A stretch of DNA of 64,000 nucleotides from Streptomyces sp. LUP30 (GTDB lineage Bacteria; Actinomycetota; Actinomycetes; Streptomycetales; Streptomycetaceae), in the NCBI RefSeq assembly GCF_001746365.1, contig NZ_MJAJ01000001.1, forward strand, positions 379,182 to 443,181. The letters are read 5' to 3'. A program made the position numbers and the translations under genes. The notes under the pieces were generated by a model. It searched no databases, was not told the DNA's origin, and was given only the letters and a program-made list of their open reading frames with translations. Shown in pieces: positions 51,930 through 59,700 of this stretch; positions within the stretch are counted from its first letter, which is position 1; each line of letters begins with the position of its first letter.

Positions 51930-52487
51930 TCAGTCAGATGGCGCGGCAGGCTCGTTTCCGGCACCGGAGCGGTGCTCGACGGCACCAGAACGGCGCTTGC
52001 GAGTCGCGTCCCGCGGTTGGACCGTCCTCATCCCAGGCAAATGCGCCTTGCGCACCGCCCTGCCGACGACCCACGCCGACGGCACCGGCCCGTGATGCCG
52101 GGAGTCCGTGCTCAGGGCCTGGTTGTCACCCAGGACGACCACATGACCGGCAGGCACCGGTGCGCCCGGCCCCCCGCCCAGCACGCCTGCGGGCAGGGCA
52201 TCGCCCGGCAGGGCCGCGACCCGCTTGATCGTCAGCCGGCCCAGCAGGGTGTGGCCCTCAGGTGCCCGACCGGTCGGCGGCATGTCGACGATCACCACGT
52301 CGCCGCGGCGCAGCCGCGCCGCCGCCACACGCCGGCCCACCACCCAGTCACCCGGCAGATAGGCCGGACTCATGCTCCGGCCGTGCACCAGCACCAGAAC
52401 GACGGCCCGGCGGACCCAGGTCAGCGTCGCCCGAGCGGCGGCAAGGAGCACCACGGTCATCGCCGCCGCAGCGATGAGCCAGGTCAC
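51930..52487 (-). CDS. S26-family signal peptidase of the peptide operon
   Basis: 185 residues. An N-terminal membrane anchor (LIAAAAMTVVLLAAARATL) precedes HGRSMSPAYLPGDWVVGRR with the catalytic Ser38, TIKRVAALPGDALP with the general-base Lys88, and VVVLGDNQALSTDSRHHGPV, the third S26 block. The C terminus is a long basic/hydrophilic tail. The GTG start overlaps the ABC gene stop by 4 bases. As the last gene of a unit with a precursor-like peptide carrying an A-x-A site, its likely task is to cleave that peptide during or after export; that is inference. Confidence 0.9.
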   Translation of the reverse strand: MTWLIAAAAMTVVLLAAARATLTWVRRAVVLVLVHGRSMSPAYLPGDWVVGRRVAAARLRRGDVVIVDMPPTGRAPEGHTLLGRLTIKRVAALPGDALPAGVLGGGPGAPVPAGHVVVLGDNQALSTDSRHHGPVPSAWVVGRAVRKAHLPGMRTVQPRDATRKRRSGAVEHRSGAGNEPAAPSD

Positions 52488-54343
52488 CGCCTCGCCTCCA
52501 CGGGCGGCCCCGGGGCGTTCCCGACCGGCCCTACGGTGCTGGACCGGTAGCCCTCGGCCTGCGCCGCGAACATCCCCGCGTACAGCCCTCCGTGCGCGAT
52601 CAGCTCGTCGTGCGTGCCCTGCTCGGCCACCTCACCGTCGTCGACGACCAGCAGCTCGTCCGCCTCCCGCACCGATCCCAGCCGGTGCGATATCAGTACG
52701 CTCGTGCGGCTTCCGCGGTACTCACGCAACTGACGATGGATCCTGGCCTCTGTCTCGGCGTCCAGACCGGAGCTGGGTTCGTCCAGGATCAGCAGATCCT
52801 GGCGCCCGCGCAGATATGCCCGCGCAATGGCCAGCCGCTGCCACTGGCCGCCCGACAGCGTCACACCCCGGTCGCCGTCTCCGTCCTCCTCGTCGCCCTG
52901 GAAGAAGATCCGGGACAGCAAGGTGTCGTACCCGCGCGGCAGTTCCCGGACGAAGGTGTCTGCGCCCGACCGCTGCGCCGCCTCCGTCACCCGCTCGGGC
53001 GACGCGTGGGGCAGATCGCCCAGCGCGATGTTCTCGTAGGCGCTCAGGTCGTACGTCATGTAGTCCTGGAACACCGCGCCGATCCGGCGCCGAAGCTCCG
53101 TCGGGTCCAGTTCCCGCAGGTCCACGCCGTCCCAGAGGACCGCGCCCCGCTCGGGGTCGTACATGCGGCAGAGCAGCTTCACGATCGTGCTCTTGCCCGC
53201 TCCGTTGCGTCCGACCAGTGCGAGGCAACGCCCGTGGCCGACGCGGAAACTGACGCCCCGCAGCGCCCAGGGATGTTCGGGTGAGTAGCGGAACCACACA
53301 TCCCGGAACTCGATGCCCGAGGACAGCGGGGGAACCGGCGTCGGCTTCTGCGCCACCGGAAGATCCGGTGCGCCATCGACGATGGACAGGTAGTGCCGGA
53401 ACATGAGCAATTGCTGATGGGACTTGGCGATGTCCCGCATGAGCCCGGAGCCCGCGGACTGGACTCCGGCCACGGACGCCATCATGAGCGATACGTCGCC
53501 CAGGGAGATCCGTCCGCCCAGCGCCGCGAGCACCGCCCAGATGACAGCCGCGCCCGCGCTGCTCGCGGTGACGAGACCTGCCAGTGTCTGAGCCGCCAGC
53601 TCCTGCCGGTCGAGCCTGGCCCGGACGGAGTTGGCCTTGACCCTCTCCCCCGTCATCCGCGCACAGAGCCGGCCGCCGATGTCGAACAGCCTTATCTCCT
53701 TGGCGGCCTGAAGGTTCGTCAGCAGTTCCCGGTAGAAGATCTCGCGTCGTTCCGTCGGGCCGATCTGCCAGTAGGCGTTCACCCGGCGCTTGGCGAGCCA
53801 CATCTCCGATGCCAGCACGGGCACGACGGACACGACGACGACCGCAGGCAGCCACCAGGCCAGCAGCAGCAGCGAGCCCAGAAATCCGCCGGCCATGGCC
53901 ACCGCGCGCACCACGGACAGTACGGTGGCCACCAGGACGCCGGGAGTGGCGCCGCCGTGCTGCTGCGCGAGCCGGAAGCGGTCCACGAACGCCGGGTCCT
54001 CGAACCGGGCCAGCCCCACGAGCCGGCCGGTCGCCTCGTAGAGCTGTTGCTGCGCCAGCAGGCCCACGGCCCGCTCGAACTCCTTGTTGGCGTACATGAG
54101 CAGCTGGGGCAGGCAGCCGGTGAACAGCCCCGCGGCGGCCAGGCCTGCCGCCAGGAGAACGACCTGGCCGCGTTGCGCTCCACCTCCGTGGGCGAGGAGA
54201 TCCAGAAGCGACTTGGTCAGCCAGGCGGCGGCCACCGGAGTCACGGCGCTCACGAGGGTGAGCAGCGCCAGCACGCAGGTTCCCCCGCGTGAGGCACGCC
54301 AGGTCAGCCTCAGCGCCTTGAGGATTCCCTGCATTGTCGTCAC
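52484..54343 (-). CDS. ABC exporter (fused membrane and ATPase domains)
   Basis: 619 residues from the GTG at 54343 (an ATG three codons later is also possible). About six transmembrane helices (residues 15-330; VVLLAAGLAAAGLFTGCLPQ, LLLLAWWLPAVVVVSVVPVL) precede the ATPase with VGRNGAGKSTIVKLLCRMYD (Walker A), FQDYMTYDLSAYENIALG (Q-loop), LSGGQWQRLAIARAYL (signature), LLILDEPSSGLDAE (Walker B) and ISHRLGSVREAD. There is no N-terminal C39 peptidase, so leader removal must be done by another enzyme, which fits the adjoining S26 peptidase. The start overlaps the TlpA/MauD-like gene by 4 bases. It probably exports the Cys-rich peptide. Confidence 0.92.
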   Translation of the reverse strand: MTTMQGILKALRLTWRASRGGTCVLALLTLVSAVTPVAAAWLTKSLLDLLAHGGGAQRGQVVLLAAGLAAAGLFTGCLPQLLMYANKEFERAVGLLAQQQLYEATGRLVGLARFEDPAFVDRFRLAQQHGGATPGVLVATVLSVVRAVAMAGGFLGSLLLLAWWLPAVVVVSVVPVLASEMWLAKRRVNAYWQIGPTERREIFYRELLTNLQAAKEIRLFDIGGRLCARMTGERVKANSVRARLDRQELAAQTLAGLVTASSAGAAVIWAVLAALGGRISLGDVSLMMASVAGVQSAGSGLMRDIAKSHQQLLMFRHYLSIVDGAPDLPVAQKPTPVPPLSSGIEFRDVWFRYSPEHPWALRGVSFRVGHGRCLALVGRNGAGKSTIVKLLCRMYDPERGAVLWDGVDLRELDPTELRRRIGAVFQDYMTYDLSAYENIALGDLPHASPERVTEAAQRSGADTFVRELPRGYDTLLSRIFFQGDEEDGDGDRGVTLSGGQWQRLAIARAYLRGRQDLLILDEPSSGLDAETEARIHRQLREYRGSRTSVLISHRLGSVREADELLVVDDGEVAEQGTHDELIAHGGLYAGMFAAQAEGYRSSTVGPVGNAPGPPVEARR

Positions 54344-54894
54344 GCGTCCACCAAGGACGACACGTGCCTGATCAGTGAACCCGTCGCCCGGACCACCTTG
54401 TCCGGTCCGATCACCGCGAGCGCCGGGTACACCCGTGCGGCCAGAGCCAGGGACACCGGACCGTCCAGTTCCTCGATCACCACGGTGGACACGGGTTCGG
54501 CGAGCGCCCGCTTCGCCTCGACCTGCTCGGGCGTCCCCACCATCAGGGCCAGCACCCGCTCGCGGGAGATTCCGTGCGCCCGGACGAACGAGACGAACTC
54601 CGGCAGCCGCTCGTCGCACTTGCCGCAGCCGTGCGCGAAGATGCCGACCACCGTGTGGCCGTCCGACAGGAAGGCGTCGGAGAGATGCTCGCCCTCGGTG
54701 GTGACGGTGGTGAACTCGCCCACCTGCTCGCCCACCGCCAGCATCACGTCGAGGGGACCCGGCGTCAGATCCAGTCCGCTGTAGGCGGTCCGCTCCTCGA
54801 TCTCGCGCAGCCGCCGCAGGACCCCCACGGTGAGCATGATGTTCAGCACGCACAGAGCCCCGAACAGAGCCGTCAGTGCGATGACGTACGACAT
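54340..54894 (-). CDS. Membrane-anchored TlpA/MauD-like thiol-disulfide protein
   Basis: 184 residues. An N-terminal transmembrane helix (IALTALFGALCVLNIMLTVG) then a thioredoxin-fold domain with VVGIFAHGCGKCDERLPEFV; the active site is CGKC (Cys90, Cys93). The preceding LAVGEQVGEFTTVTTEGEHL is the TlpA/AhpC-type N-terminal strand, and the arrangement matches MauD of methylamine dehydrogenase biogenesis. The cis-Pro loop is less clear (ALAARVYPALAVIGPDK, with YPALAVI). ATG at 54894, 6 bases from the MauE-like stop; its own stop overlaps the ABC start. It should oxidise or isomerise disulfides of the exported peptide. Confidence 0.88.
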   Translation of the reverse strand: MSYVIALTALFGALCVLNIMLTVGVLRRLREIEERTAYSGLDLTPGPLDVMLAVGEQVGEFTTVTTEGEHLSDAFLSDGHTVVGIFAHGCGKCDERLPEFVSFVRAHGISRERVLALMVGTPEQVEAKRALAEPVSTVVIEELDGPVSLALAARVYPALAVIGPDKVVRATGSLIRHVSSLVDA

Positions 54895-54899
54895 GGTTC

Positions 54900-55433
54900 T
54901 TACCCTTCTTGCCGGAGCGGCCGGAACAGCCGGGAGATGTCGTCGGTGAGCAGCGTCACGCCGGCGGCCGCGGCACCGAACACGAACGAGGTGGTCACGC
55001 CCGCGATCCCCACGGCATCCCCGCCCGCCATCAGCTCGCAGAGCAGGCCTGCCAGCGAACCGGCCAGCAGGAACGCGTTCCTGATCAGATGCGCGGGGCC
55101 CACAGGAGCGGTGGAGGCCGCGCCGAAGCAGCGGCATGCGACCTGCTCGCCGCGCCGCACACTCGCACCGATCGCCACGGAGAAGGCGCTCAGCAGTCCG
55201 GTGGCAAGGACGAATCCGGCAAGAGGCGTCATAGGCAGCGCGAGCAGGACGACGGTCAGTGCTTCTGCGGTGATCACCGACACCGCGGCAGGCCCTGCGG
55301 GAAGGCGAGGAGCCAACGCCCCTACCGAATCGGTGAATCCGCGAAATGCGTGCCGGCCTTTGACCTTGCCCGCCACGGAGAGCACGAACACGAGGGTGAT
55401 GAAGGCACGACAGGAAATGAGAACATGGGCCAT
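54900..55433 (-). CDS. MauE/DoxX-like redox membrane protein
   Basis: 177 residues, four transmembrane helices (FITLVFVLSVAGKVKG, AAVSVITAEALTVVLLALPM, FVLATGLLSAFSVAIGASV, and LIRNAFLLAGSLAGLLCELM). Between helices 3 and 4 is VACRCFGAASTAPVG, with the CxCFG pair (Cys100, Cys102) that marks MauE-type proteins. MauE is needed with MauD for disulfide-rich small-subunit maturation in methylamine dehydrogenase. The ATG at 55433 has GAGGTGA about 9 bases upstream; the frame is open further but lacks features. It is the first gene after the hairpin that follows the peptide gene. Confidence 0.88.
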   Translation of the reverse strand: MAHVLISCRAFITLVFVLSVAGKVKGRHAFRGFTDSVGALAPRLPAGPAAVSVITAEALTVVLLALPMTPLAGFVLATGLLSAFSVAIGASVRRGEQVACRCFGAASTAPVGPAHLIRNAFLLAGSLAGLLCELMAGGDAVGIAGVTTSFVFGAAAAGVTLLTDDISRLFRPLRQEG

Positions 55434-55457
55434 GGAGGGTTCACCTCTGGAAGAGAG

Positions 55458-55490
55458 GCGTCGCGCCCCGCTATCACCGGGGCGCGACGC
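55458..55490 (-). terminator. Hairpin between the peptide gene and the mauE-like gene
   Basis: A perfect 13-bp stem (GCGTCGCGCCCCG at 55458-55470 with its complement at 55478-55490) and a 7-base loop, in the 98-base gap between the peptide stop and the mauE-like start. No U-tract. It probably acts as a partial terminator that gives more peptide mRNA than biogenesis mRNA. Confidence 0.8.
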
Positions 55491-55531
55491 TTCGTTCATG
55501 TCACGTCACTGTGCCGACAGGCGGGCACGGC

Positions 55532-55753
55532 TCAGCAGTTGTCCGAGTCCGTGCAGCCCGTCTGCGACACGAAGGTGCTCCCGTCGCTGCACCTCCAGTG
55601 GAGGTCTTCCTTCCAGTACCAGAAGGGGCAGTGAGGGTTGCAGACCCTCTGCTCGATCCAACAGCCATTGGCACCGGACGACGTGGCGTGCGCCGCCCGA
55701 CTCGGAACGATGTGGCTCAGCAGCTTGTCGGCAACAGCGGTAAGAGTGCTCAT
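55532..55753 (-). CDS. Cys-rich precursor-like peptide (73 residues)
   Basis: Start at the ATG at 55753, behind a strong GGAGGAGA site 5 bases upstream; the open frame continues upstream to 55912 but without features. The N-terminal about 23 residues (MSTLTAVADKLLSHIVPSRA, then AHA) look like an amphipathic leader ending in A-x-A rather than a Sec signal peptide, because there is no hydrophobic core. The rest carries six cysteines (31, 38, 42, 55, 67 and 73), four tryptophans, and aromatic patches (CPFWYWKEDLHWRC). Six cysteines with adjoining MauE/MauD-like proteins suggest three disulfides. Lan, sactipeptide or lasso enzymes are absent. No homologue is recognised; a bacteriocin, signal or structural peptide are all possible. 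Confidence 0.82.
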   Translation of the reverse strand: MSTLTAVADKLLSHIVPSRAAHATSSGANGCWIEQRVCNPHCPFWYWKEDLHWRCSDGSTFVSQTGCTDSDNC

Positions 55754-55862
55754 GGTCTCTCCTCCCGTATCTGTGGACCGGCCCGGAATCCCCGGCCGGC
55801 CGGCCGGGTCCGGACGGACCCGTTCTTGTTCAAGTAACGCTAGACGCGCGGCAGTTGACGAA

Positions 55863-56873
55863 CTATCCACAGGCGGACCGGATTCGAGCGTTTTCCGGAT
55901 AGTCACGGACACCGGCCGTTTTGGACGGCACAGTGCCGTAGGTGGCCTTGTAGAGCGCAGCGAAGCGTCCGAGATGGACGAACCCCCAGCGCAGTGCCAC
56001 GTCGGTGACCGTGCCGTCGCGTCGGCCCTCGGCGATCGCGAGCAGGTCCTGGTGGGCGCTGTCGAGCCTGACCCTGCGGAGGTACAGCAGCGGGGTGGTG
56101 CCGAGGTGGGCTCGGAAGGCGGCCCTCAGTGCCGGGACGCTCAGCCCCGAGGCGAGCGCCATGTCGGCAATGGACAGCGGTTCGCCGGCATGCTCATCGC
56201 AGTACGTCATCGCCCGGCGCAGTGCGCCCGGCAGTGCGGCGTGCCTGGAGGAACGCCGCAGGGATTCACTGATGCCGCTGGGTTGGCTGTCCAGCAGTCC
56301 GTGCACCAGCAACTGTTCGAAGTGACGCGTCCCGAGCGGCGAGCAGGCGAGAAGCCCGCTCTTCAACGCCTCGGCATAGGCGTGCAACGTGTCCAGCCAG
56401 GCCCGTGAGCCGGGGCGTCGGATGTCGATGGCGGGCGTGAACCGGACCGGGGCGCCCGGGGCGACGGGAATGCCTCGCAACTCGATCGCCCGGTCGAGAA
56501 CCGGTCGCGGGATGCGCAGGATCATCATGTCGCTGTCGTGGGAACGGCGGATTTCCATCCGCTGTCCCGGGCTGACGACGTCCTGCGCGGTGGCCACGGG
56601 CTCTCCGTCGACGACCAGAGCGCTGCGGCCGGCCAGGGGGATGTGGATCAGATACAGGCCCTGTTGCACGACGGTGCGTATCTCGACGTCTGCCCCGTGG
56701 CCCAAGCGGTAAAGGGCCATGTCACCTTGCGAGTTGCTCACCCGGAAGCGGGCCGGCCCGGCCTCCTTCCCGAGCAGTCTCAGCCGGTGCGGGGCGAACT
56801 GGGCGGCCACGGCCTCGTGCATGCGCGCCAGGTCACGCCCTTCGTACAGGACGGTCTCCGGGACGTTCTCCAC
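55863..56873 (-). CDS. AraC-family transcriptional regulator upstream of the peptide operon
   Basis: 336 residues from the GTG at 56873, with AGGAGGA 5 bases upstream; the frame is open to 57170 but has no better start. The N-terminal part (FAPHRLRLLGKEAGPARFRV, HGADVEIRTVVQQGLYLIHI) is an AraC-binding-2-like ligand domain; the C-terminal double helix-turn-helix has ADMALASGLSVPALRAAFRA, HLGTTPLLYLRRVRLDSAHQ, VTDVALRWGFVHLGRFAALY. Homologues such as the AraC/XylS-type regulators sense small effectors. It lies 109 bases upstream of the peptide gene on the same strand, so it may activate that operon. Confidence 0.9.
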   Translation of the reverse strand: MENVPETVLYEGRDLARMHEAVAAQFAPHRLRLLGKEAGPARFRVSNSQGDMALYRLGHGADVEIRTVVQQGLYLIHIPLAGRSALVVDGEPVATAQDVVSPGQRMEIRRSHDSDMMILRIPRPVLDRAIELRGIPVAPGAPVRFTPAIDIRRPGSRAWLDTLHAYAEALKSGLLACSPLGTRHFEQLLVHGLLDSQPSGISESLRRSSRHAALPGALRRAMTYCDEHAGEPLSIADMALASGLSVPALRAAFRAHLGTTPLLYLRRVRLDSAHQDLLAIAEGRRDGTVTDVALRWGFVHLGRFAALYKATYGTVPSKTAGVRDYPENARIRSACG

Positions 56874-57936
56874 TCGTCCTCCTTGATCGGTGATGCGGAA
56901 GCAGGCCGGCATACGGCGCGGCAGGTCGGCCGGCGAAGGCCGGGTGGGTGCGGTGATGTGGGGGGGGGAGGGCTGGCTGGCCGCTGCGCAGCGACTTGCC
57001 GGAGCGTACGGAGGTGCGAGGTACGGGCAGGCTGAGACGCATCGCCCGAGGCAACTGTTCTGCGGCATTCGCGCCTCGCGGAACACCGTGGATGACGGCG
57101 GATTCGTCCGTTCCGGCTGTGGTGGTGACGACCGCGGCTGACTGCGGTGAGCGGGCCGGCGCCGGTTCACGTGTCCCGGAGTACCGCTGCTCTCGGCTGG
57201 TCGACGAGGCGGTCCAGCAGTGGAACCGCCGCCCCCTCGCCTGGCCCCGTCAGGGGGTGAATCGATCCTGCTGCGCCACGGCGCGTATCGCGCTCGCGCC
57301 CAGGCCGGACAGCCCGGCCGGACCTCGGAACCTGATCATGGCCGGTGCTGCCCTGCTGTGGTGCGCCGACGACGCCGAGCGGCTGCCGGTAGCGGCCCGG
57401 ACACCGTGGTAACCGGATCGGGCCGTCGGCCCGGTTGATGTGCGAGGAACATGCTCGGCTCACTTGACTCCCTCAGCGGTGCTGGGTGTGACTCCCCCCG
57501 TTGGGAGCAGTGACAGTTATCCCCCGATCACGGAGCGGGCCGCGGGCATTTCGACTTTCCTCGAAGTGGAATCGGCCTCGGCCGCGTCAGCCGACGTCGT
57601 TGCCGCCCCCCGCGCCGAGTCCTTCCACGGGAATCCCCCTGCCGCAGGTGCTCAGCCTGCCGCGCACCCCTGACCGGCCACCACGCCTGCCCCTGCGCCG
57701 GAGCGATTCACCGGCGGCACGATCACACCTCCGAGCAGACGGTCTTCCGAAACCGGCGGCGCCGTCGACCCTCAGACGGCCGCCGGACGATGTGCCCACG
57801 ACTCTGCCGTTGCTACGGCGCTTGAGTCGCGGACCACTGGCCCGGTCCGCGTCACGCTCTCCCTACGATGCCCTGAGGCTGCCAGGCCTTCTGGCTGTCC
57901 GCCCGTACCGCGACCGGCGACTGTGGCCGCCCTGGG
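56874..57936. other. Gene-free stretch, about 1.06 kb
   Basis: Between the AraC gene and the acyltransferase. Frames on both strands lack good starts, bias or recognisable domains. It includes a run of nine G near 56959-56968 and must hold the AraC promoter. It may be eroded coding DNA. Confidence 0.5.
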
Positions 57937-59253
57937 TCAAGAGGACGGCCTCCCCCTGCTACCGGCGCCCTCGTACTCCTTCGGCGTCTCGGGAACGGCC
58001 GGTCCGCTCCCCGTAGGCGGACCGGACCGGCGAGCCAGCAGCCGGCGGGCCAGCCGCTGCCCCGGCAGCTCCACCAGGTGATAGGTCACCGCGCTCAGCA
58101 GGAGCAGAGTCGACAGGAAGGCGGCCACCCAGGTCAGCTGGTGGACCGTACTGTGGGGATGCCCGGTCTTCTCCATGAGCCAGGACATCGCGGCGATCAG
58201 CGGCCGGTGCAGCAGGTAGACGGAGAAACTGACCAGGCCGAGCCAGGTCAGGGCACCGGGCATCCGGCGGTGGCGCAGGAGGAGGGCCACGCCGAACAGC
58301 GCCCAGCCCGCCAGGAAGGCGCTGACCCAGGCGATCGGCGAGGCGGTCCAGGTGCGGATCTGGGCTTGCTTGTCGTCGTAGAGCAGCCCGGCGAACGTAC
58401 CGGCCACGATGACGGAACCGCAGTACGCCCACGCCGCACTCCGGCGCAGCTGTCCTTGTTCGGCACGATATATCACGGTCCCGCTGAACATCGTGGCCAG
58501 GATCAGCAGGCTCTCCCAGGGGGTCGACCGCCCGTCCGCGACCATGAGGACCAGACCGAGCCCCGTCAGGAGCGCCGCTCCCGTCAGCTGCGCCGCACGA
58601 CGCTCGGTGAGCAGGAACAGCAGGCCCACCATTACGACCAGCGCGGTCCCCGCGACCAACTGCCTCACGGTGAACTCAGGCCGCAGGCTCCACTCCGCCG
58701 CCCACGGTCCCAGCAGCAGGGCCGCCCCGGCGAACACCACTGCCACCGGCCCGCTGCGGCGGTGGGCGCCGCCCATGAACAGCAGCGTGACCAGGTAGTA
58801 GAAGACCATCTCGTAGGTCAGCGTCCACATCACCGGCAGCCCGCTGCGCAGACCCAGCAGGTCCTGCAGCATGGTGGCGTTGGCGACTGAGGCCAGCAAC
58901 GGGTGCGTATGCACCGAGACATCCACGGCGGAGAAGCGTTGCGGCACCAGCACGGCCGCGGCGACGAAGACCACGATGCACAGGGGGTAGAGCCGGAACA
59001 GCCGTCCGATCCAGAACGCCCGCACATCTCCCCGGCGTTCCAGGGAGGCCGGCACAATGTAGCCGCTGACCAGGAAGAACGCCATGACGCCGAAGATGCC
59101 GGGGTCGAACCACTGGCGCACGGCCGCACCGAGGCCCACGAACAGCTCGCCGCTCAAGTGGTGCAGGGCCACAGTCAGGGCCGCGATCCCCCGGACCGTG
59201 TCGAGCCATCCGAACCGGGCCGCCGCTGAAGGCGCAGGTATCCGTGATCTCAC
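57937..59253 (-). CDS. Acyltransferase-3 family membrane protein
   Basis: 438 residues, about ten transmembrane helices. The N-terminal R-x-x-A-A-L-T-V-ALHH signature is present (FGWLDTVRGIAALTVALHHL, with catalytic-type His), followed by FFLVSGYIVPASLERRGDVR and FWIGRLFRLYPLCIVVFVA, the standard acyltransferase-3 blocks. Such enzymes O-acylate extracellular polysaccharides, antibiotics or peptidoglycan. GTG start at 59253. It stands alone; a Pro/Gly-rich cytoplasmic tail ends the protein. Confidence 0.92.
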   Translation of the reverse strand: MRSRIPAPSAAARFGWLDTVRGIAALTVALHHLSGELFVGLGAAVRQWFDPGIFGVMAFFLVSGYIVPASLERRGDVRAFWIGRLFRLYPLCIVVFVAAAVLVPQRFSAVDVSVHTHPLLASVANATMLQDLLGLRSGLPVMWTLTYEMVFYYLVTLLFMGGAHRRSGPVAVVFAGAALLLGPWAAEWSLRPEFTVRQLVAGTALVVMVGLLFLLTERRAAQLTGAALLTGLGLVLMVADGRSTPWESLLILATMFSGTVIYRAEQGQLRRSAAWAYCGSVIVAGTFAGLLYDDKQAQIRTWTASPIAWVSAFLAGWALFGVALLLRHRRMPGALTWLGLVSFSVYLLHRPLIAAMSWLMEKTGHPHSTVHQLTWVAAFLSTLLLLSAVTYHLVELPGQRLARRLLARRSGPPTGSGPAVPETPKEYEGAGSRGRPSS

Positions 59254-59700
59254 CCGCGGACACTAGCAAGGCCCTCCGCTCTCGCCGAAACCACCCCTAC
59301 CAGCGCAAACGACAGATCGACGCAACTGAGACAGGACGTTGCAATGTGCCCGCACCCGAGGCGCAGGGTGCTCACAGGGCACGTGCCGGCAGTCCCGGCG
59401 TCCTGTCCCCTGCCGTCGCGGGAGGGCGCGCAGAGGGGCTTGGGCGGCTCGACTTGTTGCCGGAGGGCGTCCAGGGAGCCGGTGAAGCCGGGTCGGCTCG
59501 CGGTCCGGATCGGCATCGTCAGCGGGAATCCCTTTTCGCCCGCCTTCGGCTACCCTCCGGAGGGTTGCCCAGAGCGGCGCAGGGCCCGTCGGAGCTTCGC
59601 CCCGGAGCCGGGCGACAACTCGCAGGGCGGACTCCCTTGACCTCCTCGCCGTACCCCGATCGTGCCCTACGACCTTCCAGGATTCTCGAAGGAGCATGAA
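59254..59700. other. Intergenic stretch, about 450 bases
   Basis: Divergent promoter interval between the acyltransferase and the serine hydrolase. No gene, and no operator that I could pick out. Confidence 0.5.

Noticed and set aside
54340..55433. Methylamine dehydrogenase biogenesis locus
   Set aside because: MauE/MauD-like genes are present, but no large or TTQ small subunit, MauF or MauG is found; the peptide is far too short for MauA.
56874..57068. Second Cys-containing peptide (MPQNSCLGRC...) upstream of the AraC gene
   Set aside because: It is the in-frame upstream extension of the AraC gene, has only a weak GAGG site and no leader/core pattern.
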